From Chthoniobacterales bacterium (GTDB lineage: Bacteria; Verrucomicrobiota; Verrucomicrobiia; Chthoniobacterales; JAATET01), in NCBI GenBank assembly GCA_015655545.1, contig JAATET010000062.1, positions 1 to 49,563 on the forward strand: 49,563 nt of DNA. The letters are read 5' to 3'. Shown one piece after another: positions 10,359-18,700 of the stretch (positions are counted from its first letter, which is position 1; every line of letters begins with the position of its first letter). The notes under the pieces are model-generated. The model was not told where the DNA came from. It ran no database searches and worked only from the letters and a program-made list of their open reading frames with translations. The position numbers and the translations under genes are program-made.

Positions 10359-10811
10359 TTTCAACGTGATTTTTATGGTTTTCGGGGCGTTGAGCTGGTC
10401 GAAGAGAGTCGGGGAGGAAGGTGAAGAGGAAGATTTTTCGCCGGGATTCAGGGCATCCTTCAGCGCGCCTTCCACGAGCTGCGCACAGTGGATTTTCATC
10501 GGCGGCAGAGGGCCGAGCGGGGCGGAAAGGTCTTCGCCGCTCATGGCGAGCGCTTCCTCGGCGGTTTTTCCGCGGATGAGATCGGTGGCCATGCTGGCGA
10601 CGGCGATGGCCGTCTGGCAGCCGAAGGTCTGGAACGTCGCCTTGTCGATGACCTTGCGACCGTCCTGCTCCTTGAACTTCACCCACATCCGCAGCATGTC
10701 GCCGCAATCCGCGCTGCCCACGGTGCCGATCGCGTCGGCATCGGTCATCTCGCCGAGATTTTGCGGGTTGCTGACGGCGGCCTGGATGCGGGATTCGAGA
10801 TCGTTGCTCAT
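10356..10811 (-). CDS. IscU/NifU-type Fe-S cluster scaffold protein
   Basis: The protein has 151 residues. The three scaffold cysteines are visible: Cys36 (SADCGD, with Asp38), Cys65 (FGCQTA) and Cys109 (IHCAQL). The core is about 120 residues, as in IscU or NifU N-terminal domains, which assemble [2Fe-2S] and [4Fe-4S] clusters before transfer. The C-terminal tail (a Ser/Pro-rich stretch, then PKTIKITLK) is unusual and its stop lies in a dispersed repeat. The start ATG overlaps the stop of the rhodanese gene (ATGA), showing translational coupling. No cysteine desulfurase is in the window. Confidence 0.85.
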   Translation of the reverse strand: MSNDLESRIQAAVSNPQNLGEMTDADAIGTVGSADCGDMLRMWVKFKEQDGRKVIDKATFQTFGCQTAIAVASMATDLIRGKTAEEALAMSGEDLSAPLGPLPPMKIHCAQLVEGALKDALNPGEKSSSSPSSPTLFDQLNAPKTIKITLK

Positions 10812-11350
10812 TCGACGGAGTAGCGGGGAAGGGTGGGGTCGACTTCGAGGCTCCAGGCGTCGATGCCGCCGCGGAGGCCGCGGATGTTCGTGAAGCCGTG
10901 ACCGGCAAAATAGGCGGCCGCGTCGAGACTGCGCGCGCCCTGGTGGTCGACGAGGACGACGAGGCTGTCCTTCGGCCATTCGCCCATGATCGACGGTAAA
11001 AGCTCCTGCGTGAAATGTCGCGCTTGAGGAATGTGCACGGCGTCGAATTCCTCCCGCGTGCGGATGTCGAGCAGGCGCGTGCCGGCGTCCCCGGCCAGCG
11101 CGGCGGCGGCTTCCTTCGGCTCGATGAGCATTTTCGCATCCTCGGCACAGGCGGCTTCGACCTGGGCGAGCACCGCGAGGGGATCGAGATTCTCGTTGCG
11201 GGCGCAGACTTCGGCAAAAGTTTCGTCGGGCCGAAAGCCGCAGCTCGAGCAGCCTCCGATGTGGTGGAGGCGGAAGAGCGCGCGCTGGGCGCCGGGCAGC
11301 ACCTGGAGCAGCTCCTGCATGGTGACATCGGGTGAAAGCGTGGCGGTCAT
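10808..11350 (-). CDS. DUF1858-rhodanese fusion lacking the catalytic cysteine
   Basis: The protein has 180 residues. The N-terminal part (about 1-60) resembles the DUF1858 disulfide domain (LHHIGGCSSCGF, a CxxC with Cys34 and Cys37). The C-terminal part (about 75-175) is a rhodanese fold, with RLLDIRTREEFDAVHIPQA and the active-site loop DHQGARS. In active rhodaneses the first position of that loop is Cys; here it is Asp135, so persulfide transfer by the usual mechanism is unlikely. It is the first gene of the Fe-S operon, with a 4-nt overlap to the IscU-like gene. It may act as a sulfur, redox or docking partner through the CxxC. ATG 11350 was chosen over an upstream ATG at 11386 because homology begins there. 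Confidence 0.75.
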   Translation of the reverse strand: MTATLSPDVTMQELLQVLPGAQRALFRLHHIGGCSSCGFRPDETFAEVCARNENLDPLAVLAQVEAACAEDAKMLIEPKEAAAALAGDAGTRLLDIRTREEFDAVHIPQARHFTQELLPSIMGEWPKDSLVVLVDHQGARSLDAAAYFAGHGFTNIRGLRGGIDAWSLEVDPTLPRYSVE

Positions 11351-11395
11351 GAAAAGCAGATTACGCGCTGGCGGGACACAATGCAAAGCCGCCGG

Positions 11396-12877
11396 TTACG
11401 GCGCCGGTTTTCGGAGGATGAGCACTTTCGCGGGAGCGGAAATTTTTCCGCTGGCGTCATGGGCGTAGGCTCGCACGATGGTGCGCGGCTTTTTCAGGCG
11501 GACCGTTTTTTTCCACACGGTGGTGCCGAGGGCGGGAATCTGTTTTTTTCCGACCTGGAGGATGACTTGGGTGACGCTGGTGTCGTCGCTCGCGGTGCCG
11601 CGCACGACGAGGCGCTTCTTGGGCGTGGTGACTTTGCGCTTGCCGCTGATGGCGACGGTCGGCGGGCCGCTGTCCAAAGGCGAAAACCGCAGGACGCGGT
11701 GGTTTTTGAGATCGCTGATCCAGAGGCTCCCGTCGGGCTGCGCGAACAGCCCGGCGATGGCGGTGGCATCCTGCGTCTTGAGCCGGCGGGCGTTGAGGTC
11801 GGCGACGTTGCTGGAGAAATCCGCCTGACCGACCACCGTGGAGGCGGGCTTGCCATTGTCGATCGTCTTGATATTCGCAAACCGCAGCGCGCGGTTGTTG
11901 CCTTGGTCGAGCGCCCAGAGGCCGCCGGCGGCGTCGGCAAAAAGGCCTGTCGGCCCCGAGATGCGCGAGGATGAAAGTCCCGCGGCCGTGCTGCCATTGT
12001 TGTAGTCCGGCTGGCCGAGAATGCGCGCGCCGTTCGCGCCGTTCGAGATCGTGGCGGCGGTGGGGAAGCCCATGATGCGATTGTTTCCGCGATCGGCGAC
12101 CCACAGCGTGCCGCCGGAGTCCACGGCGACGCCGGCAGGGCCCATGAAATGCAAGTTGTCGGAACCGCCGGTGGAAGTGGTGAAGGGCGTGACCTGATCC
12201 TGCCCGAATTCCCCGTCGGCTTCGGCGCCGGTGGCCTTGCTCGCGGCGTCGTTGAATTTCAATACGCGATTATTGGCCGTGTCCGCGACCCAGAGCCGCC
12301 CGCCGGCATCGACGCAGAGGCTCTCCGGCGCGCTCATTCCGATCCGCGTGGTCGCCGCGGCTTCGCCCGCGGCGTCCGATTGGCCGAGCACCAGCGTGGC
12401 GTCGGGTCCGTTCACGATCGTGCCGGCATTGGCGTTCGCATACATTACGACGCGATTGTTGTCCGTGTCCGCGACCCAGAGATGCCCGCCCCCGTCGACC
12501 CACAGCCCGGTCGGCGAATCGAGGGACCCGGCATCGACGGGCGTGGCTCCATTGCTCACGAAATCCGCCTGGCCGAAGACCGCCTCCGCCGCCGCCCCGC
12601 TTTGCAACGCCGCGGCATTGGCGTAACGAAGCACGCGATTGTTTCCGGTATCCGCCACGAAAACCTTGCCGGTCGAGGAATCGACGACCACGGAAGACGG
12701 GCTGTCGAGACTGGCTGAAGCCGGCGCCGGAGGAACGGCGGCGCTGAGGAAATCCGGCTGGCCGAGCACGAGATCGGCGGCGGCAAAAGTCGGCACTTCC
12801 TTGCTGTTCGCCTGTTCCAGCAAAAGGCTCGTCGCGAGCAGGAGGAGGAAGCGCTTCATCGGAGCATTCAACGTCAT
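11396..12877 (-). CDS. Secreted NHL-repeat protein, paralog 2, with Ig-like C-terminal domain
   Basis: The protein has 493 residues. The signal peptide includes KRFLLLLATSLLL. About six NHL blades follow, with recurring LVLGQPDF / VFVADTGNNRVLRY elements at 60-70 residue spacing. The last 95 residues (from GPPTVAISGKRKV) look like a bacterial Ig-like domain. ATG 12877 is preferred over ATG 12859 because a strong purine-rich GAGGGGGG lies 6 nt upstream on the minus strand. It is likely exported and involved in binding; no enzyme motif is seen. It is divergent from psd, with 97 nt between the two starts. Confidence 0.8.
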   Translation of the reverse strand: MTLNAPMKRFLLLLATSLLLEQANSKEVPTFAAADLVLGQPDFLSAAVPPAPASASLDSPSSVVVDSSTGKVFVADTGNNRVLRYANAAALQSGAAAEAVFGQADFVSNGATPVDAGSLDSPTGLWVDGGGHLWVADTDNNRVVMYANANAGTIVNGPDATLVLGQSDAAGEAAATTRIGMSAPESLCVDAGGRLWVADTANNRVLKFNDAASKATGAEADGEFGQDQVTPFTTSTGGSDNLHFMGPAGVAVDSGGTLWVADRGNNRIMGFPTAATISNGANGARILGQPDYNNGSTAAGLSSSRISGPTGLFADAAGGLWALDQGNNRALRFANIKTIDNGKPASTVVGQADFSSNVADLNARRLKTQDATAIAGLFAQPDGSLWISDLKNHRVLRFSPLDSGPPTVAISGKRKVTTPKKRLVVRGTASDDTSVTQVILQVGKKQIPALGTTVWKKTVRLKKPRTIVRAYAHDASGKISAPAKVLILRKPAP

Positions 12878-12974
12878 GAGAGACCCCCCTCGCAAGTCGC
12901 GTGCCCGCCCCGATCCCGATCCCGGTTGGGAAATCCACTCGCGCTGCGCGTGCCGCTCTGCGTAGTTTTCCCGC

Positions 12975-13640
12975 GTGCAACAGCCGCGCGCCATCTCCGA
13001 AGCAACGGGCATTCTAGGGATTCTCGGAATTTTATTAATCGCCAGCCTCATCTGGTGCCGCCCCTTGGCGCTGCTCTGGATCGTGGTCATTCTCTTCGTG
13101 CTCTATTTTTTCCGGGATCCCGATCGCATCGCACCGGACGAGGCGGATATCGCGGTGTCGCCCGCCGACGGACAGATCGTCTCCATCGAGGATCGTCTCG
13201 AAAGCGAGGGGCTCATGCGACGCATGATCTGCATTTCGATCTTCCTTTCCGTCTTCGACGTGCATGTGAATCGCTCCCCGATCGCCGGGCGCGTGGCCTA
13301 TAGCGAGGGGAAAAAAGGCAAGTTCCTCGACGCGCGAAATCCCGACAGCGCGCACCAAAACGCGAGCCGCCTCTGGATCATCAAGGGGCCGCGCGTCACC
13401 GTCGCCGTGCGACAGATCACCGGCGCCATCGCCCGCCGCATCGTGCCTTGGTCAAAGGTCGACGACGATCTCGCGCAGGGACAGAAGTTCGGCATGATCC
13501 GCTTCGGCTCCCGCACCGAGCTGTATGTGCCCGAGGGCTCGAAGGTATTCGTGCGGGTGGGCGAGTCGGTGCGCGGCGGAGTCACGGCCCTGGCGCAATT
13601 CCCGGCTGAGACGATCGGGAAGACGACGACTTCCGCTTAA
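12975..13640 (+). CDS. psd: Phosphatidylserine decarboxylase
   Basis: The protein has 221 residues (short, proenzyme type). Two N-terminal hydrophobic segments are followed by FFRDPDR, SPADGQIVSIE, ISIFLSVFDVHVNRSPIAG and FGMIRFGSRTEL. The Gly178-Ser179 bond in the last motif is the expected self-cleavage site that makes the pyruvoyl cofactor. It converts phosphatidylserine to phosphatidylethanolamine at the inner membrane. The start is GTG at 12975. Its pathway partner pssA lies downstream at 14873, but an NHL gene on the other strand separates them. Confidence 0.9.
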   Translation: MQQPRAISEATGILGILGILLIASLIWCRPLALLWIVVILFVLYFFRDPDRIAPDEADIAVSPADGQIVSIEDRLESEGLMRRMICISIFLSVFDVHVNRSPIAGRVAYSEGKKGKFLDARNPDSAHQNASRLWIIKGPRVTVAVRQITGAIARRIVPWSKVDDDLAQGQKFGMIRFGSRTELYVPEGSKVFVRVGESVRGGVTALAQFPAETIGKTTTSA

Positions 13641-13655
13641 GAACCGTCAAAGTTC

Positions 13656-14764
13656 CTACTTCGTCTTCGGAACCCGCGCGAATCGGAGCACGCGATTGTT
13701 GAGGTCGTCCGCGAACCACACGGCTTTCTGGGCATCCACGCAGATGCCGCCGCGATACGGCGCGAGCAATGTCGAAGTGACGCCGGTTTGATTTGCCGTG
13801 AAGCTGAATTGCCCGATGACGGCGTTTGCCTTGGCGCCGGTTTTCAGTTTTGCGGCAATGTCAAAGCGCAACGCGCGGTGTGCGCTTTTCGTGGCCTTGT
13901 CGTTCGCGGTGTCCGCGACCCAAAGCGCGCCCTTGCTGTCGAGGAAAAGGCTGCGCGGATACGAGAGCCCGCTGGCCCCGCTTTTCGCGCCCTTGTCGGT
14001 GGTTTTCGGCTGGCCGAGGACGGCGGCTGCTTTCTTTTCGCTCCAATTTTTTTTCGGATTGTCGAATCGGTAGACCTTGTTGTTCTTCGCGTCGGCGACC
14101 CAGAGCGTGGTTTTCTTTGTGCCTTTCGTGGCCACAGCGATGCCGCCGAGCTCCGGCTTGTTGGTGAATTTCAGGATCCCCGTCCAAGTGGGGATTACTG
14201 GGGCCAGGGATGTGAACGTCGTGGCGTTTGCGAGCCAGGTGACCGTGCGGCTTTTCAATCCGTAGGTGATCCAGAGCGTGCCGCGCGCGTCCACGAAGAG
14301 ATATTCGCAGCCGGGGGCGATGAGGGAGTGGTTTGTGATTCCGCTGAAAACGCCCGACGCCGTGTCGTAGCGGAAAATCGTGCCGGAGCCATTGTCCGCG
14401 ACCCGGAGCGAATCGTTTTTATCCACGCAAATGCTCCACGAGCCACCACCCGCCGGAAGGATGATCTGGTCTTCCAATGCCGCCCCGCTGGCGAGAGCTG
14501 CGGCGCTCGCGTAGCGGGTGATGCGGGCGTTGAAATAATCCGCGATGAAAAGCTTGCCCGAGACGGGCGAGACAGCAACGCCGCCGGGCCCGCTCAGGCT
14601 GGTCGCGGGGAAGGGAGTCGCCGTCGCGTTCGTGATGAATGTGGCCTGCCCGATCACGCGGTCGGCTTTCGCCTGTGCCGCTTGCGTCGAGGGAAGCAGA
14701 AGCGCGGCCGCCGACAGGAAGATGAAGAGGCTCAGTCCGTTTGTGTGCGACGATTGATGCGCAT
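13656..14764 (-). pseudogene. NHL-repeat protein, paralog 3, with a frameshift in the signal peptide region
   Basis: From the GTG at 14657 (VIGQATF) the frame encodes 333 residues with NHL-type repeats (LFIADYFNARITRY, LWVADAKNNKVYRF, VWFADDLNNRVLRF). The same frame continues upstream and encodes an obvious signal peptide (GLSLFIFLSAAALLLPSTQA), but has no ATG, GTG or TTG before it meets a stop. An ATG at 14764 in another frame encodes MRINRRTQTD and then stops just where the hydrophobic core begins. A single indel near 14732-14740 would join them into one normal secreted protein. It may be a recent frameshift, a sequencing error, or a non-standard start. Starting at GTG 14657 would give a protein with no signal peptide. 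Confidence 0.65.
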
Positions 14765-14872
14765 GCTTTCAGGCAGCTGAGGAGGAATGGATTGGCAACC
14801 GGAGTTTCTTGCGGCGAATCGAATAACGCTCCCTTTCCGCGAATCGCATGCTAGCCTGCCCGACTTCGCGAG

Positions 14873-15712
14873 ATGAGCAACCACGGACCGAAAATCTATC
14901 TCCTGCCGAATCTCATGACGGCGGGAAACCTCTTCTGCGGATTCGCCGCCGTGCTGCGCATCATCGAGGGCAAGCTCGAGGGGCAAACCCTGGCCGACGT
15001 GGCCGCAAACGCCCGCTACAAGGAGGCGATCGGCTTCATTCTGGGCGCCTGCGTCTTCGACCTGCTCGACGGCCGGCTCGCCCGGCTGGGCGGTCACGAA
15101 AGCCCGTTCGGGCGCGAGTTCGACTCGCTCGCGGATGTCGTGTCCTTCGGTGTCGCCCCGGCCCTGCTCGCCTACGACATCGTCCTGCACGATTTCCACA
15201 ACACCGGCTGGCTCATTGCATTCTTCTACCTGCTTTGCGGGACGCTGCGGCTCGCCCGCTTCAATTGCGTCGCCGCCGATCCCGCGCTTCAAAACGGCTC
15301 GAAGGATTTCGAAGGTTTTCCGATCCCAGCGGCCGCTGGATTGATCGCCTCCCTCACGCTTTTCATGCTTTGGATCGAAGAAGGCCAAAAAACGATCGGC
15401 GCCTGGAAATTCGGCCTCCCGGCGCTGATGATTTTTCTCTCGATCCTGATGTTCAGCCGCGTGCGCTACCCGAGCTTCAAGGCCGTGAACTGGCGCACCC
15501 AGCGTTCGCTGCCCGCCTTTATCGTGCTCATCGCCGTGCTCGTCGTGACCGCGCTTTGCTACCAATGGATGCCCGCCGTGCTTTTCGTCTTGTTCCTGGT
15601 CTATGGCTTCGTGCGGCCGTGGGTGAGCAAGGCCTTGCGGCGTGAAATCGAGGACGATGACGAATCGGACAACACCGAGCTCGTCGAACCCGACAAGCGC
15701 GATGCAGCTTGA
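14873..15712 (+). CDS. pssA: CDP-diacylglycerol--serine O-phosphatidyltransferase
   Basis: The protein has 279 residues with about seven hydrophobic segments. The CDP-alcohol phosphotransferase signature is complete: Asp66-Gly67, Ala70-Arg71, Gly80, Asp84 and Asp88 (DLLDGRLAR then GREFDSLAD). The N-terminal YLLPNLMTAGNLFCGF is typical of PssA. It makes phosphatidylserine from CDP-diacylglycerol and serine; psd upstream decarboxylates the product. The C-terminus is acidic and cytosolic. The stop codon overlaps the start of xseA by 11 nt. Confidence 0.93.
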   Translation: MSNHGPKIYLLPNLMTAGNLFCGFAAVLRIIEGKLEGQTLADVAANARYKEAIGFILGACVFDLLDGRLARLGGHESPFGREFDSLADVVSFGVAPALLAYDIVLHDFHNTGWLIAFFYLLCGTLRLARFNCVAADPALQNGSKDFEGFPIPAAAGLIASLTLFMLWIEEGQKTIGAWKFGLPALMIFLSILMFSRVRYPSFKAVNWRTQRSLPAFIVLIAVLVVTALCYQWMPAVLFVLFLVYGFVRPWVSKALRREIEDDDESDNTELVEPDKRDAA

Positions 15713-17099
15713 TCTCGGCTTCGGCGAAAACCACCCCGAGCTGCCTCCCGAGCCCGAGGTGAAGCGGGCGCCCGCCGCGCCGCGCGTGCTGAGCGTCTCC
15801 GAACTCACGCGAAAAATCCGGGACACGCTTGAACGGCAGGTTGGTGAAGTCTGGGTGCGCGGCGAGATTTCGAACTATCGCAAGCAGGCGTCCGGCCACC
15901 ATTATTTCACGCTCAAGGACGATGGCAGCCAGCTTGCATGCGTGCTTTTCGCCGGCGCCGCGCGCGGCCTGCGCGGGCTGCGGATGGCCGATGGCATGCA
16001 GGTGCAGGCGTTCGGCGAACTCACGGTTTACGAGGCCCGCGGGCAGTATCAACTCGTCGTCCAGCTCGTGCAGGAGGAAGGGCTCGGCGCATTGCAAGCG
16101 CGCTTCGAGGCGCTCAAAGCCAAGCTCGCGGCGGAAGGAATCTTCGATGCGGAGCGCAAACGTCCGCTGCCGCGCTTTCCGATGCGCATCGGCGTCGTGA
16201 CCTCGCCGAGCGGAGCGGCGATTCGCGATTTTCTGAAAGTGCTGCACCGGCGCATGCCCTGCGTCGAAGTCCTTATCAATCCCGTCCGCGTGCAGGGGCG
16301 CGGCGCGGCGGCGGAGATCGCGGCGGCGGTGTCGGAATTTTCCAAAATTTCGCCGCCGGTGGATCTCGTCGTCGTCACGCGCGGGGGAGGCAGCCTCGAG
16401 GATTTGTGGGAGTTCAACGAGGAAGCCGTGGCGCGCGCCATTGCCCTGTCGCCAATTCCCGTGGTGAGCGCGGTCGGGCATGAGATCGATTTCACGCTCG
16501 CCGATTTCGCGGCGGATTTTCGCGCGCCCACGCCGAGCGCCGCGGCGGAATTGATCGTGCCGGATGTCTCGGAAATCTTCGCCGGCATGTCACAGCGGGT
16601 GACACGCATGCTGCGCGAGTGCGTCGGCGCGATCCGTTTTCAACGCGCCCGGCTGGCTGGCCATGAACGGTCGGCCTTGCACCGCGAGCCGGCCCGAATC
16701 CTGCGCGAACACGCGCAGCGGTTGGATATGAGCGCCGGGGCGCTGCGTCGCGGTGCGCTTCTTGCGCTTCAAGGCCGCCGTGACCAATTGCGCCATGCCG
16801 TGGCGGTGATCGGGGCGCATCGTCCCGCGCCGATGCTCGCAATGTTGCGCGGTAGAGTCTCGCAGGCTGCCGTGCTTCTCGAGGAATCCGTATCGCGCCG
16901 GCTCGCGCACCGGCGCGAATCCCTGCGCAACATCGCCGCCATGCTCCAAACGCTCAGCCCTGAGGCCACGCTGGCTCGCGGCTATTCGATCACCTTTGAC
17001 GTGCAGGGCGGTGTCGTGCGCTCGGCACGGGAGCTTGAACCGGGCGCTCCCATCCGCACGCGCTTCCGAGACGGCGAGGTGGATTCCATCGTCGGGTAG
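15702..17099 (+). CDS. xseA: Exodeoxyribonuclease VII large subunit
   Basis: The protein has 465 residues. An N-terminal OB-fold domain (LSVSELTRKIRDTLERQVGE to QLVVQLVQEEG, about 30-130) is followed by the catalytic domain with RIGVVTSPSGAAIRDFLKVL, VVTRGGGSLEDLWEFN and SAVGHEIDFTLADFAAD, then a long Arg/Ala-rich coiled-coil region and the final LARGYSITF. The enzyme degrades single-stranded DNA with the small subunit XseB, which is not in the window. ATG 15702 (MQLDLGFGE) was chosen; it overlaps the end of pssA, and an in-frame start 60 nt upstream would lie deep in pssA. Confidence 0.93.
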   Translation: MQLDLGFGENHPELPPEPEVKRAPAAPRVLSVSELTRKIRDTLERQVGEVWVRGEISNYRKQASGHHYFTLKDDGSQLACVLFAGAARGLRGLRMADGMQVQAFGELTVYEARGQYQLVVQLVQEEGLGALQARFEALKAKLAAEGIFDAERKRPLPRFPMRIGVVTSPSGAAIRDFLKVLHRRMPCVEVLINPVRVQGRGAAAEIAAAVSEFSKISPPVDLVVVTRGGGSLEDLWEFNEEAVARAIALSPIPVVSAVGHEIDFTLADFAADFRAPTPSAAAELIVPDVSEIFAGMSQRVTRMLRECVGAIRFQRARLAGHERSALHREPARILREHAQRLDMSAGALRRGALLALQGRRDQLRHAVAVIGAHRPAPMLAMLRGRVSQAAVLLEESVSRRLAHRRESLRNIAAMLQTLSPEATLARGYSITFDVQGGVVRSARELEPGAPIRTRFRDGEVDSIVG

Positions 17100-17154
17100 G
17101 TGCGCGAGTCCTGGAGCGAAATATTCCGTTACCTTTCGGCTTCGGCGTCCATGA

Positions 17155-18618
17155 ATGGATAAGATGGATGTCAGCGACATGGAGTTGGTGCGGGAGTATG
17201 CGACCCGGGATTCCGAACAGGCTTTCGCGGCCTTGGTGAAGCGGCATGTCGACCTCGTTTACTCGGCGGCGCTGCGGCAGGTGCGCGATCCGCATTTGGC
17301 GGAGGAAATCACGCAGGCGGTGTTCATCGTTCTTGCACAAAAAGCGAAGTCGCTTGGGCGCGGCACGATCCTTTCCGCGTGGCTTTGTCGCACCGCGCGA
17401 TACGCCGCCGCGGATGCTTTGAAAGCACAACACCGCCGCCTGCGGCGTGAACAGGAGGCCTACATGCAATCCGTCTCGCACGAATCGGAATCCGATACTT
17501 GGTCGAAAATCGCGCCATTGCTCGACGCTGCGATGGCAGGACTTGGAAAAAAGGAACACGATGCGCTGGCGCTTCGCTTCTTCGAAGGCAGAGGTTTCGG
17601 CGAGCTCGGAGCGGCCATGGGAATCAGTGAGGCCGCAGCCAAGATGAAGGTCAGCCGCGCGCTGGAAAAACTGCGGAAGTTTTTCAACCGGCGAGGCATT
17701 GTCCTTTCTACGGCTCTAATCTCCACCGCCGTCTCGGCTGGATCCGTGCATGCCGCGCCAGTCGCGCTGAAGACGTCAGTGGCGGTGGGTGCCACTCAGG
17801 GAGCGGCCGTTAGCGGTTCAACAATGGCTCTTGCCAAGGCGACATTGCAGTTCATGGCGTGGGCCAAGGTCAAAACGGTTCTTTTGGGAGGATTCGCCGT
17901 CCTGGCTGCAGCCGCGACGACCGCTGTCGTTTTTGAAAAATCCCCCACGGGAAACTGGCAGGTCGTGCCGCTCGAATTCGACCTCGTGAGCCGGGTGTCT
18001 CCACGAGTGCAAATCGTGCCTTCGAAGTTTTCGAGGAGTCGCGGGGAAATCTTCGAGGAGCGTGGGCCGGTCGATTCGAGAGTGATCGGACTCGGGGCGT
18101 CCGTCGATGCCATCATCAGGAAGGCGTATGGCGCGAGCGGGGTGCGGACCATCTTTCCAGGCGATCTGCCGACGGGACTCTACGATTACATTGCCAATTT
18201 GCCGGAAGGCTCGGTGCCGGCCCTGCAGCGGGAGATTGGAAATGTGTTTGGATTGACCGCAAAGCGTGAAGCGAGGGTGGCCGACGTGCTGCTTTTGAGG
18301 TTCAAGAATCCGAACGCGCCGGGTCTGAAACAGGCGCATGATTGGCGAAGTTCGGCCACGATGGGAGATGAAGGATATGCGTCCATCAACGAACCGATTT
18401 CCGACTTCGCCGCCTATCTCGAAAATTTATTGAAAATCCCGATCATCGATGAAACCGGATTGAAGGAAAAATATGGGATCGACCTCAAACTAAGCAACCG
18501 ACCCGGAGAGCATCCCGATTGGGCAAAAATGAATGGAGCGTTGATTCAGCAGCTCGGACTCGAATTGGTGCCTGCGCGGCGTTCGCTGGAAATGCTCATT
18601 GTCGAGCGCATCCGGTAG
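17155..18618 (+). CDS. ECF sigma factor fused to a TIGR03435/DUF3738-type domain
   Basis: The protein has 487 residues. Residues about 15-90 match sigma-70 region 2 (AFAALVKRHVDLVYSAALRQ, EEITQAVFIVLAQKA) and about 125-180 match region 4 (LRFFEGRGFGELGAAMGISE, then the recognition helix AAAKMKVSRALEKLRKFF). Two hydrophobic stretches follow (about 186-206 and 237-262). The C-terminal part carries the TIGR03435-like pattern: a DETGLKEKYGIDLKL motif and an ending QQLGLELVPARRSLEMLIVERI. The region after the second membrane segment is probably outside the cytoplasm. This looks like a one-protein surface-sensing sigma factor; no separate anti-sigma gene is present. In-frame ATGs at 17155 and 17164 are both possible starts. 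Confidence 0.8.
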   Translation: MDKMDVSDMELVREYATRDSEQAFAALVKRHVDLVYSAALRQVRDPHLAEEITQAVFIVLAQKAKSLGRGTILSAWLCRTARYAAADALKAQHRRLRREQEAYMQSVSHESESDTWSKIAPLLDAAMAGLGKKEHDALALRFFEGRGFGELGAAMGISEAAAKMKVSRALEKLRKFFNRRGIVLSTALISTAVSAGSVHAAPVALKTSVAVGATQGAAVSGSTMALAKATLQFMAWAKVKTVLLGGFAVLAAAATTAVVFEKSPTGNWQVVPLEFDLVSRVSPRVQIVPSKFSRSRGEIFEERGPVDSRVIGLGASVDAIIRKAYGASGVRTIFPGDLPTGLYDYIANLPEGSVPALQREIGNVFGLTAKREARVADVLLLRFKNPNAPGLKQAHDWRSSATMGDEGYASINEPISDFAAYLENLLKIPIIDETGLKEKYGIDLKLSNRPGEHPDWAKMNGALIQQLGLELVPARRSLEMLIVERIR

Positions 18619-18662
18619 CTCCAACCTCGCGCGCAATTCATCGCCAATCTTTGACAACGGCA

Positions 18663-18671
18663 CGTTAGCGG
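18663..18671 (+). promoter_or_regulatory. CGTTAGCGG motif, copy 1 (before the HemS-like gene)
   Basis: This 9-mer lies 29 nt before the ATG at 18701. Identical 9-mers occur at 20080-20088 and 20878-20886, at 35 and 30 nt before the two PEP-CTERM starts. The role could be a promoter element, operator or leader element. Confidence 0.45.
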
Positions 18672-18700
18672 CTGGCGGGTGAGTTGGGTACTTTTGTGGG

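Noticed and set aside
14732-15826. A 364-codon minus-strand frame opposite pssA
   Set aside because: It is antisense to a well-supported gene; only its last ten codons (MRINRRTQTD) are of interest, as part of the NHL frameshift.
17808-17816. CGTTAGCGG inside the sigma factor gene as a fourth regulatory site
   Set aside because: It is in coding sequence, far from any start codon, and is compatible with chance.
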